64,000 nucleotides of DNA from DASXRU01 sp033856235 (GTDB taxonomy: Bacteria; Acidobacteriota; Blastocatellia; Pyrinomonadales; Pyrinomonadaceae): the NCBI GenBank assembly GCA_033856235.1, contig JAWVFI010000151.1:1-64000 (forward strand), in the 5' to 3' direction. A program made the position numbers and the translations under genes. The notes beneath the pieces were generated by a model, which saw only the letters and a list, made by a program, of their open reading frames with translations, was not told the origin of the DNA and did no database searches. Positions 8,424 through 18,619 of this stretch are shown one piece after another (position 1 is the stretch's first letter; every line of letters begins with the position of its first letter).

Positions 8424-8779
8424 CCTGGTGCCGGCCTCTCTGCGGAAGGGGTGGGGGCTTTTAGATGGCAAGAAATAACAGGATCATTTTGCGAGACAAC
8501 CCGATTCTTGATCGCCTCATCGTAGTCGGCACGAAGGCGCTGAGGCGCGGGCTAATGTCTGGGGAGACGCTGCGGGCACCGCGCCAGCAGTTACGTTGGT
8601 TCACGCCTCGGCCTTCGTTTTTCTTTGCCTTCCCGCTTTCTAAATCACCCTCGATTAAAAACCCCCTGGGCTTGGAAATTCGTTTTTCCGGATTTTTTGC
8701 TGCGGTCCGAAGAGTCGACTTCTTCTCCGACGCCACCCCCCGTCGTCAGGCCGGCAACGGCTGCGGGCCTTACTGACTA
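8424..8779. other. 356-bp gap without a convincing gene
   Basis: Open frames exist on both strands (plus 8465-8776, 103 codons; minus 8461-8736, 91 codons), but neither product has a recognisable domain, and both have low-complexity, arginine-rich or proline-rich composition typical of antisense reading. GGGGTGGGGG at about 8449-8458 could serve as a weak Shine-Dalgarno for the plus frame. A decayed gene or a long leader for the downstream methyltransferase gene is possible. Confidence 0.4.
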
Positions 8780-9334
8780 ATGCCGAGAACCGGAACATGG
8801 ATGCAACGCTGGCGAGTTCCCCTGGGCTTCGTCTGTGCGGCCATGTTCGTTGTATTTTCACGGCCGCGACCTTTCACCCTCGCTCTTGGAGGATCAGTGG
8901 CCTTCCTCGGCCTCCTATTGCGGGCATGGTCCGCCGGACATATTCGAAAGAACGACGCGCTCGCGGTTGGCGGGCCCTATGCCTACACGCGCAATCCACT
9001 GTACCTCGGCAGCTTCATCATTGGCCTGGGGTTCACGATCGCTGCGGCGCGACCCGAACTGGGAATCCTCTTCGCACTCTTATTCCTGAGCATCTATCTG
9101 CCCGTGATGCGCGTCGAAGCAGGCACGCTCGACCAGCTCTTTGGCGTGGCGTATCAAGATTACGCCCGGGAGGTGCCGTTATTTTTGCCGCGCTTGTTGC
9201 CGTATGCCAATCAGCACGGCGGTAACAGCAGGTTTGAAGCCACTCTGTATTTGCGATATCGCGAATACGAAGCGGCTCTGGGGCTCCTGGTAGTTTGGGG
9301 GATTCTGTTAGCGAAAGCTCTTTACTGGAAATGA
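8780..9334 (+). CDS. Isoprenylcysteine carboxyl methyltransferase-like membrane protein
   Basis: Small integral membrane methyltransferase-like protein of the ICMT/PEMT superfamily (184 aa). The cofactor-binding hallmark is GGPYAYTRNPLYLGSFIIG at about residues 60-80, with HIRKND just before it and a late VEAGTLDQLFGVAYQDYARE containing the conserved glutamate and tyrosine. At least four hydrophobic segments are seen. The true substrate in bacteria of this family is usually unknown and could be a lipid or quinone-like headgroup. ATG 8780 begins MPRTGTWMQRWRVPLGF. The stop overlaps the start of the next gene (ATGA), so the two are translationally coupled. Confidence 0.8.
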   Translation: MPRTGTWMQRWRVPLGFVCAAMFVVFSRPRPFTLALGGSVAFLGLLLRAWSAGHIRKNDALAVGGPYAYTRNPLYLGSFIIGLGFTIAAARPELGILFALLFLSIYLPVMRVEAGTLDQLFGVAYQDYAREVPLFLPRLLPYANQHGGNSRFEATLYLRYREYEAALGLLVVWGILLAKALYWK

Positions 9335-10185
9335 AATATTTTCTCTTAACATTGCTGCGCGCGACGTGCGTCGCACTTGCTCTTTCGTTCTTCCTGGCGC
9401 TGCCCGTTCGGGCCCAAACCACGCTGGCACTCGATGTGAAGCCCTTTGCTGCTGGCGAGGAGCTTATTTATGAGGCCGAGTTTTCGCGCGCAGTGTTGCG
9501 CAAGGTGGATGTGGCCGACTTTCGCTTCACTTCTACCTTGGAAGGTGGCCCCGATCAACCCGGCCAACCTGCTATTTCCCTGCGTCTGACAGGCGATGTT
9601 GCAAGTAAAGGGTTTTTTAGCAAACTCTTTAACCTGAAGTTTCACGAGCACATCGAATCAATAGTCGATCCTGTAACATTTTCGGTTTTGCGCACCGGCA
9701 AGCTGGATGAGCAGGGAAAAAGGCTGCGGCACAGTGAAGCCGTTTTCGACCGGACTACCGGCAAGGTCATGTGGACCGAGCGCGACCCAAATAATCCGCA
9801 ACAGGAACCCCGCGTCATCTCAGGCAGTTTTTCCGGCGTCATTCAGGATCTAGTCTCCGCCATCTATTTTGTTCGCAGCCAACCACTTCAGGTGGGGAAA
9901 CGGTTCGAAGTACAGGTTAGCGATTCCGGTAGGATCTATCGCTTGCCGGTGAATGTCGTGGAACGCCGCCGAATGAAAACGGTGCTCGGCCGCATCAGTG
10001 TAATCCGCATCGAACCGGAGCTGTTCGGGGAAGATCGACTGGTCCGTGGCAAAGGTAAATTTTCGATCTGGCTCTCTGACGATGAACGTCGGGTTCCGGT
10101 ACGAGCGGATCTCAGTAACGAGCTCGGCAAATTCGAGATCAAGTTGAAACGGCTTTCCTTTCCACCGCCGCGTCAAACCGGCTAA
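9331..10185 (+). CDS. DUF3108 secreted protein
   Basis: Exported protein of the DUF3108 family (284 aa). Residues 1-28 form a signal peptide (MKYFLLTLLRATCVALALSF then LPVRA), with likely cleavage after VRAQ. The mature part starts with the family signature FAAGEELIYEAEFSRAVLRK and continues as a beta-rich domain with FSIWLSDDERRVPVRADL near the end. Members are predicted periplasmic or envelope beta proteins of unknown function. ATG 9331 overlaps the previous stop by 4 bp; a start at 9295 would bury the signal peptide and was rejected. Downstream is a glycerophosphodiesterase, so a lipid/envelope context is likely. Confidence 0.85.
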   Translation: MKYFLLTLLRATCVALALSFFLALPVRAQTTLALDVKPFAAGEELIYEAEFSRAVLRKVDVADFRFTSTLEGGPDQPGQPAISLRLTGDVASKGFFSKLFNLKFHEHIESIVDPVTFSVLRTGKLDEQGKRLRHSEAVFDRTTGKVMWTERDPNNPQQEPRVISGSFSGVIQDLVSAIYFVRSQPLQVGKRFEVQVSDSGRIYRLPVNVVERRRMKTVLGRISVIRIEPELFGEDRLVRGKGKFSIWLSDDERRVPVRADLSNELGKFEIKLKRLSFPPPRQTG

Positions 10186-10197
10186 GCGCCGCCATTT

Positions 10198-11019
10198 TTG
10201 CAAGCCTCCTCCAACATTACCGCCGGCACTACGCTGCCACTGATCATTGCGCATCGCGGGGCGTCGTCGATGGCGCCAGAGAACACGATGGCCGCCTTCA
10301 AGCGCGCGCTCGACGCAGGCGCTGACGGAATCGAGTTCGACGTGCGCCTGTCCCGTGACGGCGTCCCGGTCGTAATCCATGATCCTAACTTGCGCCGCGT
10401 TGCCGGTCGGAAGGAGATGGTGTCGCTAGTGAGCGTCGCCGACCTGGCAGAATGTGATGTGGGTTCCTGGTTCAACCATCGCTTCCCTGCTCTGGCTCAG
10501 GAGGCGTACGCCGCTGAACGCGTCCCGACGCTTGAGACCTTCTTTGATTTCATCCAGGGACATCATGGGACGTTCTATCTCGAAATGAAGCCAGACCGAA
10601 ATGGGGCGTCGCACCTTGCCCTCGCAGTAGGACAGCTAATCCAACAACGCCAGTTCCAGGATCGGATCGTGGTGCTTAGTTTCGACCTGGCCGCAATCAA
10701 GGCGGTCAAGGAATCGTGTCCGGAGATTCGAACTGGCGCGCTGTTTCAGCCACGACTTTTCCGCGCAGGTTCGGTGATACGGCGCGGGGCGATGATTCGT
10801 TCTGCACGTAGTTCCAGTGCCGACGAAATAGCTCTCCACAACCTCCTGGCAACTCCACGTTTGATTGAGCAAGCCAAGCGCGCCGCGTTAAAGGTTGTGG
10901 TTTGGACAGTCGATGACCCCCGCTGGCTGGAGACCGCTCGCCGCCTGGGACTCAAGGCGATAATTACCAACAATCCTCACGAAATGATCGCTCGCAGGGC
11001 AAATGCCTCGATCTTATAA
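10198..11019 (+). CDS. Glycerophosphodiester phosphodiesterase
   Basis: TIM-barrel GDPD that hydrolyses glycerophosphodiesters to glycerol 3-phosphate and an alcohol. The N-terminus has LIIAHRGASSMAPENTMAAF with the catalytic His-Arg, then GIEFDVRLSRDGVPVVIHD with the metal-binding Glu/Asp and second catalytic His, and FYLEMKPD. KVVVWTVDDPRWLE and KAIITNNPH close the barrel. At 273 aa it has the usual length. No signal peptide is seen, so it is cytoplasmic. The TTG start at 10198 has no clear Shine-Dalgarno; the first ATG (10270) would remove the catalytic HRGA, so an upstream non-ATG start is required. Confidence 0.9.
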   Translation: MQASSNITAGTTLPLIIAHRGASSMAPENTMAAFKRALDAGADGIEFDVRLSRDGVPVVIHDPNLRRVAGRKEMVSLVSVADLAECDVGSWFNHRFPALAQEAYAAERVPTLETFFDFIQGHHGTFYLEMKPDRNGASHLALAVGQLIQQRQFQDRIVVLSFDLAAIKAVKESCPEIRTGALFQPRLFRAGSVIRRGAMIRSARSSSADEIALHNLLATPRLIEQAKRAALKVVVWTVDDPRWLETARRLGLKAIITNNPHEMIARRANASIL

Positions 11020-11054
11020 GAGTCCGCCCCCACATCTTCTGCGGAGCGGCACGC

Positions 11055-11171
11055 AAGTTCTTCACTGGGACCGCGAGCGTCCCGCCCGCCCAAGAAACCC
11101 TGCTATCCAGGTTGAAGTGATTTTCGTGCTTCGCACTCATTGCGGGCGGGACGCCCGCTGTCCCAAGAGCT
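11055..11171. repeat. Palindrome pair upstream of ino1
   Basis: Imperfect arms at 11055-11089 and 11142-11171 share CGTCCCGCCCGC / GCGGGCGGGACG and ACTGGGA / TCCCAAG. The same family recurs at 44042-44155. The pair occupies most of the 280-bp gap between the glycerophosphodiesterase gene and the inositol phosphate synthase gene. Confidence 0.8.
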
Positions 11172-11298
11172 TCAGCCGTTTCACGCGCGACAATGCCTGT
11201 CGAAGCTCCCATGATGTTCCTGACACTGCCCAAGGTGCGAAGCACGCGTTTCTAAGGTATTATCAACAGCTTAAAAATCATTCGGAGGAAACTACATA

Positions 11299-12621
<1,323 letters not shown>

Positions 12622-13135
12622 TTCGGCCGTTAATTAGCGAGCGGCGGACCGGCTTGGACCCCTGGCTGCAATACGGGCTGCCCGATGAATTGGTCTGTTC
12701 TGCGCTCCGCCCGGCGGGGCCCGGGGCGCGCGCTTCGTAACTCAGACCTTTTGCGTAAGGCGTCCAACCTTTCGCTACAACCAGAGACTCCTGCCCGGCT
12801 AGCGCCACAGTTTTTGTCAGGGCATTCCTGCCGGAATCTGTCACCAAATAATTAACATCCTCGGTGCGTGCAGACCGTAGGACCGCGCGGGAGCGTATAT
12901 TTTGTGGCGACATTTCCCTCGATGTCGTATATATAGCGTCTGCGCCTTCTGGAGCCACTTTTCGGGCCAGGATCTCTGAGCCAACCCGCAAAGCATCCCG
13001 GCGCATCAACTGGGGGAATGGATCGTTCTTTGCTTGAGTGAGCTTTGGGGACCCAATCGAAACGGGAATCCCACCGGTAAATTGGCAGATGGGCTGGATG
13101 ACCGGGAAGCGTAACGCTTGAGAAGGAGGACGACC
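12622..13135. other. 514-bp gap without a confident gene
   Basis: A minus-strand frame of 237 codons (12590-13303) spans the gap but also runs through the start of the confident AAA+ gene and the end of ino1, and its product shows no known domain. It is treated as unproven. The last 20 bp hold the AGGAGG Shine-Dalgarno of the AAA+ gene. No palindrome pair of the families found elsewhere is present, which is unusual for a gap of this size in the window. Confidence 0.4.
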
Positions 13136-14353
13136 ATGATTGCCGAAATGGACACAGAGATGGAAAACGAGAACGAGATCAGAGAAACAGTCTTCCTTGA
13201 CCCGGACCAAAAGAGCCCGCGCGCTCAGGATTTCGAGGAGCGGCTCTCGGCCCGGATTGTGGGCCAGGAACGCGCCGTCAGGCGCATGAGCGGCCTTTAC
13301 CAAATCTTTTTGGCGGGAATGAATCCGCCCAACCGGCCGATCGGCACGATGCTCTTTCTGGGCCCCACCGGCTCAGGCAAGACCCGTGTGATCGAGGCCG
13401 CCGCCGAAGTGCTTTTTGGCGACCCTAATGCCGTCGTCAAGATCGACTGCGCCGAGTTTCAGCATTCCCACGAGATTGCGAAGCTGATTGGCTCGCCGCC
13501 AGGATATCTGGGCCATCGCGAAACATCGCCGATGCTGACGCAGGAGAACCTCGATCGCATGCATACAGAGGAGCTGAAGTTATCGCTCGTTCTGTTTGAC
13601 GAAATCGAGAAGGCGTCCGATAGCCTGTGGCAGTTGCTGCTGGGTATCCTCGACAAGGCAACCCTGACGCTGGGCGATAATCGCCGGGTTGATTTCTCGC
13701 GGACCATGGTGGTGCTGACTTCAAACCTTGGTGCGCGCGAGATGTCGGAACTTATATCCGGCGGAATCGGTTTCCACAGCGGTAAGAACGTTAAGAACCC
13801 GAATGACAGCGAAGTGGATCAAAAGATCTATCGCACCGCGGTCGATGCAGCCAAGCGGAAGTTCTCGCCGGAGTTTATGAATCGCATCGATAAGGTCGTG
13901 GTCTTTCGATCGCTGAAAGAACATCACCTGCGCGAGATTCTGGAACTCGAACTAGCGTCGGTTCAGAATCGCGTCATGCAGTCGGCCGGAACTAAGTTTG
14001 TTTTTCATTGTTCCGACGCGGCGAAGGACAAGCTGCTGAAGGAAGGAATCGATTTCAAGTATGGCGCCCGCCATTTGAAACGGGCGATCGAACGGTTCCT
14101 CGTTTACCCGCTATCGAACCTGGTAGCGACCGGTCAGGTTGGCCTCGGCGATTTGGTTGAAGTCGATCTCAGTCAGATCACCAACAAGCTGATCTTTTCG
14201 AAGCAGTCTGGTGGCGCTCTGATTCACGAGATGACTGAGATGCCGCCGGAACCGGAACAGATGGAATCGAAATCAGGCGGCGTGGGAGTGCCAATCCCTC
14301 AAACCAAAGCAGCCCGCAAAGGTCAGGGACGCGGGGAAAAAACCGACTCCTGA
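13136..14353 (+). CDS. Solitary Clp-type AAA+ ATPase (ClpA/ClpB D2-like)
   Basis: A single AAA+ module resembling the second ATPase domain of ClpA/ClpB/ClpC (405 aa). Walker A is GPTGSGKT at residues 76-83, Walker B LVLFDEIEKAS near 150-160, a sensor-1 region VVLTSNLGAREM, and a C-terminal D2-small domain with GARHLKRAIERF carrying the sensor-2 arginine. It lacks the N-terminal Clp repeats, the first AAA domain, the middle coiled coil and an obvious IGF/IGL ClpP-docking loop. It may be a stand-alone unfoldase/disaggregase; the substrate is unknown. ATG 13136 has an ideal AAGGAGGA Shine-Dalgarno 5 bp upstream. The tail after residue 360 is charged and probably disordered. An intrinsic terminator follows. 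Confidence 0.88.
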   Translation: MIAEMDTEMENENEIRETVFLDPDQKSPRAQDFEERLSARIVGQERAVRRMSGLYQIFLAGMNPPNRPIGTMLFLGPTGSGKTRVIEAAAEVLFGDPNAVVKIDCAEFQHSHEIAKLIGSPPGYLGHRETSPMLTQENLDRMHTEELKLSLVLFDEIEKASDSLWQLLLGILDKATLTLGDNRRVDFSRTMVVLTSNLGAREMSELISGGIGFHSGKNVKNPNDSEVDQKIYRTAVDAAKRKFSPEFMNRIDKVVVFRSLKEHHLREILELELASVQNRVMQSAGTKFVFHCSDAAKDKLLKEGIDFKYGARHLKRAIERFLVYPLSNLVATGQVGLGDLVEVDLSQITNKLIFSKQSGGALIHEMTEMPPEPEQMESKSGGVGVPIPQTKAARKGQGRGEKTDS

Positions 14354-14376
14354 GCTTCCCATTGACTGTTTAAAAG

Positions 14377-14410
14377 AAAGCGCCGGCCTGCAAAGACCGG
14401 CGCTTTTATC
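14377..14410. terminator. Intrinsic terminator (likely bidirectional)
   Basis: 10-bp stem AAAGCGCCGG / CCGGCGCTTT (14377-14386 with 14397-14406) and a 10-nt loop, flanked by A-rich sequence on the left and T-rich on the right. It lies between the convergent AAA+ ATPase (+) and HEAT-repeat (-) genes. Confidence 0.85.
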
Positions 14411-14437
14411 TTTTAAATGACTTTCGTCGGGCGTCGC

Positions 14438-15277
14438 TTACATTCCCTGCCGATTCGAGCGCCTTGCAATCCGTTCCAAAGCTTCCTGGGCAGTCCGTGC
14501 CAGGTGCGGGTCCTCAGATCCCAGCACGGAACGGAGCGCTGGTACCGCTGCTGAGTCGCCTATCAGACCCAACGCGGTCGCAGCTTCGCGTCGTAAGTCG
14601 CCGGGGTTGATTTCTTCTGCCAGGACCCTGGTCAGCGAGGCCACGCCCTGCCGGCTGCCAATCTGACCTAACGATCGAGCAGCTGCGCGCGCGACAAATT
14701 CATTCTCTGTCTTACTCTTTGCTTTCTGTTTCTTTCCGGGGATGGCAGCAGCGCCGCCCGGGTCGAGTATCGCTGTCAGCGACAAAACCGCCGCTGCGTC
14801 GCCGATTTCGCCGAGAGCCACCGCGGCCGCCCCTCGGACGCTGTTCTCTTTATCGCCAGCCATAATATTGGCCAACGCAGCCACTGCACGATCACTATGC
14901 GTTTCCCCCAGAGCATAGGCCACCTGCTGCCGCACGAACTCCTGCTTGTCATTCAAGAGCGGAAGTAGGCCTGCGATAGCCTCGTCCACTGGAAGACTCA
15001 ATATCGAATGGGCAGCAGTGGCTCTGATGATCGGCAAAGGGTCCGTCAAGCCTGTCGCGGCAACTCTGGAACTGGCCGCCCGGTGGAGGTTTCCCAGCCG
15101 AATCAACGCGTCGCGCCTTGCCTCGACATCCGAGGACGCCAACAAGACTCTCTGCTTTTCAATTTCCCGCTGCAACGGCGTCAGAGCTCTGCTTTCCTGC
15201 GCGGAGGCAACTCCGTATCCTGCGACAAGGATCGCGCAAGCAAGGCCGAGAGCAAGCAGGGTGATATATCGCTTCAT
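14438..15277 (-). CDS. Exported HEAT-repeat protein
   Basis: Predicted exported scaffold protein of 279 aa. A signal peptide (KRYITLLALGLACAILVAGY, then ASAQE) is followed by a run of about 30-residue HEAT-like alpha-hairpins with the repeating pattern R..AA.ALG.IGD..AV..L, for example VRGAAAVALGEIGDAAAV and LRREAATALGLIGDSAAVPA. HEAT solenoids bind other proteins; no enzyme motif is present. The ATG at 15277 was chosen because it begins the signal peptide; an upstream frame opening at 15379 would put 34 polar residues in front of it. The Shine-Dalgarno is weak. The small gene at 15319-15582 lies 41 bp upstream on the same strand. Confidence 0.8.
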   Translation of the reverse strand: MKRYITLLALGLACAILVAGYGVASAQESRALTPLQREIEKQRVLLASSDVEARRDALIRLGNLHRAASSRVAATGLTDPLPIIRATAAHSILSLPVDEAIAGLLPLLNDKQEFVRQQVAYALGETHSDRAVAALANIMAGDKENSVRGAAAVALGEIGDAAAVLSLTAILDPGGAAAIPGKKQKAKSKTENEFVARAAARSLGQIGSRQGVASLTRVLAEEINPGDLRREAATALGLIGDSAAVPALRSVLGSEDPHLARTAQEALERIARRSNRQGM

Positions 15278-15318
15278 CAGGAAATGTTGAATCAATGTTT
15301 GCTTCACCAGCTGATGGA

Positions 15319-15582
15319 TTAAGCACGCGCGAGCATTGGTCCAGCTCTGCGATCCGCTCGGCGACGCACTGCTTCCCATTCGAACGCCTGCCGCGCCCGG
15401 CGGTTCTCATGGGCTTCTCCGAGCAACAAGATCAGATCGTCTTCCCAGAGCCCGGGCGCCATGGTTGCTCGCCGCATGGATTCCATAACACCAATGTAAT
15501 CCAGGACTTCAGCTACTTCTGAATCGCTTAGCGCATCCAGCTTCACGGCGAGATGCTGGCGTTCGGTCAATCGCTTCGCCAT
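15319..15582 (-). CDS. Small helical protein of unknown function
   Basis: 87-residue protein starting at ATG 15582 behind a TAGGAG Shine-Dalgarno. The predicted sequence is charged and helical: RLTERQHLAVKLDALSDSEV then a VLDYIGVMESM stretch, then an arginine-rich tail (RRARQAFEWEAVRRRADRR). The first half resembles the short helix-rich antitoxin/DUF2281-type pattern, but no partner toxin is adjacent, so this is only a suggestion. No signal or membrane segment. It is on the same strand as the HEAT and DnaJ genes. Confidence 0.55.
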   Translation of the reverse strand: MAKRLTERQHLAVKLDALSDSEVAEVLDYIGVMESMRRATMAPGLWEDDLILLLGEAHENRRARQAFEWEAVRRRADRRAGPMLARA

Positions 15583-15812
15583 CTCTTTGCTCCTACTCGT
15601 GCAAAGCGACGGCCAGGCGTTGGTCAGGGGATTAACTTGCGGGCCGTCGTCAGAATGAGTTTCGATCGAGGGATTATGATCGTGTTTCTCCTGCTTGATT
15701 TCGCTGAATACCCTTCCAGCCATGCCACCAGAAATCTAATGGGCGCAATATACACGACCTGGCGACAGCCGTTCAAGGTTTTGAACGTTAGTGTTTGAGT
15801 GACGCCCGGGAA

Positions 15813-16652
15813 TCAGCCGGCATCAATTCTGGAAGCCACGCCGTGGAGAGTGTCTATGATCAGCACGAAGATGGGGGGACAGAGCACAACGTTGGAGAGC
15901 AGCAGCGAGGCGTGTGAATAAGGGAGAATACCCCCCGGCCCGGTCTGCGGCCGGTGTCGAAAGAGCATGGTCAAGTCCGACATGAACTCCTGGGCATGCC
16001 ATCCCAGAAATAGCCCCAGGCCCAGACTGGCTGCGAAGCCTCCGATCAAGAACGCGTAGGCTGAAACTCTGGTAAACCGCTGTTCCGGCGCGTTGTCTTC
16101 TGAAATAATCGAAGAATGGATCGGGCTGGGCCGGTAAGTATAGTGCGCCAGATACTCTCTTAGCCTGGTGGTCAGATGCCAGAGCCCCACCAGGAACAAG
16201 GCAATCAGTACTGAGCGGCCCGCCAGGCTCAGGACCTGCCACAAGGGCGGTTTGATCATGGCCACAAAAAACGTTGAAAGAAACAGGGAAACCGTAGTGA
16301 ACACGGCCCGCTGTCGCTCCATGTTATCGCGCCTGTCTCTATCCAGCAGCTGGTTGACCACATTGTCCCAGCGCGTTTGGACCGCAAGGTTTCGTGCTCT
16401 TTGGGCATGTGGATTATTTGAGTAAAGAATCGAAGGGTTACTCTTTTGTTCCAGCTGACGATCGTGGTAGGCGCGTTCCTGAGGATCGGTGAGGCAACGA
16501 TATGCGCGTGATATGAGCGCGAATTCACGGGCCGCCTTCTCCGATCCCGGGTTAACATCCGGGTGCCGCAAGCGCGCCAAACGCCGATAGGCGGACTTGA
16601 TCTCCGCGCTAGTGGCTGTTCGTTTTACGCCAAGGACTCTGTAGTAATTCAT
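15813..16652 (-). CDS. Membrane-anchored J-domain protein
   Basis: An N-terminal J domain (residues 1-65) has the essential H30-P31-D32 loop in RLRHPDVNPG and begins MNYYRVLGVKRTATSAEIK. J domains stimulate DnaK ATPase. The rest (about 100-279) holds four hydrophobic segments (for example FTTVSLFLSTFFVAMI, SVLIALFLVGLWHL, AYAFLIGGFAASLGLGLFLG, NVVLCPPIFVLIIDTL), so the J domain is displayed at the membrane and probably recruits DnaK there. It lacks the Gly/Phe and zinc-finger regions of DnaJ proper. At 279 aa it does not match a named subfamily I can recognise. The Shine-Dalgarno (AGGATCC region) is weak. Confidence 0.85.
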   Translation of the reverse strand: MNYYRVLGVKRTATSAEIKSAYRRLARLRHPDVNPGSEKAAREFALISRAYRCLTDPQERAYHDRQLEQKSNPSILYSNNPHAQRARNLAVQTRWDNVVNQLLDRDRRDNMERQRAVFTTVSLFLSTFFVAMIKPPLWQVLSLAGRSVLIALFLVGLWHLTTRLREYLAHYTYRPSPIHSSIISEDNAPEQRFTRVSAYAFLIGGFAASLGLGLFLGWHAQEFMSDLTMLFRHRPQTGPGGILPYSHASLLLSNVVLCPPIFVLIIDTLHGVASRIDAG

Positions 16653-17073
16653 TAAGGATCCTGGCTCCCCAATGCGAATTCAGGGCAGTGATCACCCTGC
16701 GTTTTCAATACTATAACACCTCTTCGCCTAAGTCTTGAGGCCAATTGAAGGCAAACGGAATCCTGCGGCCAGGATCCCGGGGGTTGATACTTGTGCGGTG
16801 GAGGGGGTTTTGTGAGGAGGACACCAAAGGAACTATGCTTTGCGCCTCGAGCGGCCCTCGAGGGGGGCGAGGACATTTTCTTTAAGTGGCCACGGCCCCT
16901 TTGGCTAGGGTAATTCCCTCGGAGCAATGTCCATGCCAAAAGTCCGTTATCGATATAACTGAGGAAAAGCCGCTGTCCTGCCTAAGGCGATCCCACTCAG
17001 TGTGCACATATGTGCACACCCATGTGCCGGATTGAGGACACGTTTCCAGCACTCTCTTAAAGCCGTCCCTCTC
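16653..17073. other. 421-bp gap upstream of dnaJ-like gene, downstream of pepA
   Basis: No supported gene; one minus-strand frame (16652-16939) is proline/arginine-rich and has no recognisable domain. The segment must contain the promoter of the J-domain gene. An 18-bp perfect palindrome lies at 17001-17018. Confidence 0.5.
17001..17018. promoter_or_regulatory. 18-bp perfect palindrome (possible operator)
   Basis: TGTGCACATATGTGCACA is an exact inverted repeat with no spacer, unlike the hairpin pairs elsewhere, which have loops. It lies 56 bp beyond the pepA stop codon and about 635 bp upstream of the J-domain start, so which gene it would control is unclear. A dimeric regulator site is an inference from symmetry only. 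Confidence 0.35.
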
Positions 17074-18600
17074 TTACCCCTCTTCTGCAACACTCTTGGT
17101 TCTGGCGTCGCGTTCGACAAAGTTAATCAACGCTCGCACAGCGATTCCGGTTGGACCCTTAGACCGGTGGGGTCGCGCCTCTTCTGCCCAGGCGGTACCC
17201 GCGATGTCCAGGTGCGCCCAGGAAACACCGTCCGCAAACTCCTTCAGAAAAGCAGCAGCGGTGATCGTCCCAGCCCGGCGGCCGCCCACATTCTTGATGT
17301 CGGCAATATCGGACTTGATTTGTTTTGAGTATTCCTTATCCAGAGGCAACTGCCAAAACTTTTCACCTACCTCCCGGGCGGATTCGATGACCTCATCGAT
17401 CAGGGCCTGGTCCGTTCCGAGGATAGCCACGTTCACATCGCCCAGGGCGATGGAAACAGCGCCAGTCAGAGTGGCCATGTCGATTATCCGAGTGGCACCA
17501 AGAGTTTTTGCGTAGGCGATCGCGTCAGCTAAAACCAGACGGCCTTCGGCATCGGTGTTTATTATCTCAATCGACTTGCCAGTCATCGCCGTGACGACGT
17601 CACCGGGTTTCGTGGCTTTGCCGGAAGGGAGATTCTCGGAACACGGCGCAATCCCCAACACTGGCACCGGAGGTTTCAGCTGGGCGATAGCTCGCATCGC
17701 GCCAATGACCGTAGCGCCGCCGGTCATGTCGTACTTCATTAACTCCATGTTCTCGCCGGGCTTCAAAGAGATGCCGCCGGAGTCGAACGTTATTCCCTTC
17801 CCCACGAGGGCCAGCAGATCATGGTCCGCCTTTTCGCCTACGTACGGTGGGGTGTACTTAAGCACGATCATTTTCGCGGGCTCTTCTGACCCTCGCGATA
17901 CGCTTAGCAACGCGCCCATCCCCTCCTGGGTCATGCGGGCTTCATCGAGGACATCTATGCTGAGCCCAAATTCGTTCGCAACTTCGCGAGCGCGTTCAGC
18001 CATATCAGTGGGGGTCAGGTATCCGCCCGGTTCGTTTGCCAACTCCCGGGTATAATTAACGGCTTCGCCGACAATGCGCCCGTCCTCGACGCTGCGGTTA
18101 AGGGCCTGGTCGTCCTCGCCTTCAACGACCACCACCAAACGTTCAATCTGCCGTTTTTCTTTGTCCTCGGTGCGATACTTGTCGGGCTCAAACAAGCCCA
18201 TGACAGCGCCTTCCACGACAGTACGCGCGGCCCGGGCCGCATCGGTGGTAGCGCGCGGTACGATGGCCAGACTCTTAACGCTCTTGCTCCTCAGAAAACG
18301 CACCGCCGTTCCGCCCATTTGCGATAACGATGCCGCGCCATAGTCGTCCCGCTGGCCCACACCGACCAGCAGAAGGCGTTGTGCTTTCAGTCCGCTGCCG
18401 TTGGAAAGATGAAGGTATGCAGTTTCTCCTTCTTTGCCCTTCAACTCTTCGGACTCCAGCACGAGCTTCACGAGGCCGCCGGCGGCTTCGTCCAATTCCT
18501 TCAGAAACCCATCTTCAACCTTCTCGCCCTGAAAGATCGCTATCGCCAGGGCGTGTACGTCGGTCTCTTTGTAGGATCCTGAACTTCCGTTAACTTCCAT
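17074..18600 (-). CDS. pepA: Leucyl aminopeptidase (M17)
   Basis: Cytosolic dizinc aminopeptidase that removes N-terminal residues from peptides (508 aa, normal length). The catalytic domain contains LVGKGITFDSGGISLKPG with the metal-binding Lys/Asp, then MKYDMTGGATV and the signature NTDAEGRLVLADAI near residues 345-360, with the catalytic Arg following. The N-terminal macrodomain-like half is normal. The start at 18600 has an AAAAGGAGAAG Shine-Dalgarno. smpB lies 19 bp upstream on the same strand, so the two are probably cotranscribed. Confidence 0.95.
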   Translation of the reverse strand: MEVNGSSGSYKETDVHALAIAIFQGEKVEDGFLKELDEAAGGLVKLVLESEELKGKEGETAYLHLSNGSGLKAQRLLLVGVGQRDDYGAASLSQMGGTAVRFLRSKSVKSLAIVPRATTDAARAARTVVEGAVMGLFEPDKYRTEDKEKRQIERLVVVVEGEDDQALNRSVEDGRIVGEAVNYTRELANEPGGYLTPTDMAERAREVANEFGLSIDVLDEARMTQEGMGALLSVSRGSEEPAKMIVLKYTPPYVGEKADHDLLALVGKGITFDSGGISLKPGENMELMKYDMTGGATVIGAMRAIAQLKPPVPVLGIAPCSENLPSGKATKPGDVVTAMTGKSIEIINTDAEGRLVLADAIAYAKTLGATRIIDMATLTGAVSIALGDVNVAILGTDQALIDEVIESAREVGEKFWQLPLDKEYSKQIKSDIADIKNVGGRRAGTITAAAFLKEFADGVSWAHLDIAGTAWAEEARPHRSKGPTGIAVRALINFVERDARTKSVAEEG

Positions 18601-18619
18601 TTCCCGCTTCTCCTTTTGC

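Noticed and set aside
8461..8776. Frames on both strands in the gap before the methyltransferase gene
   Set aside because: Composition looks like non-coding sequence and no domain is visible; they compete with each other.
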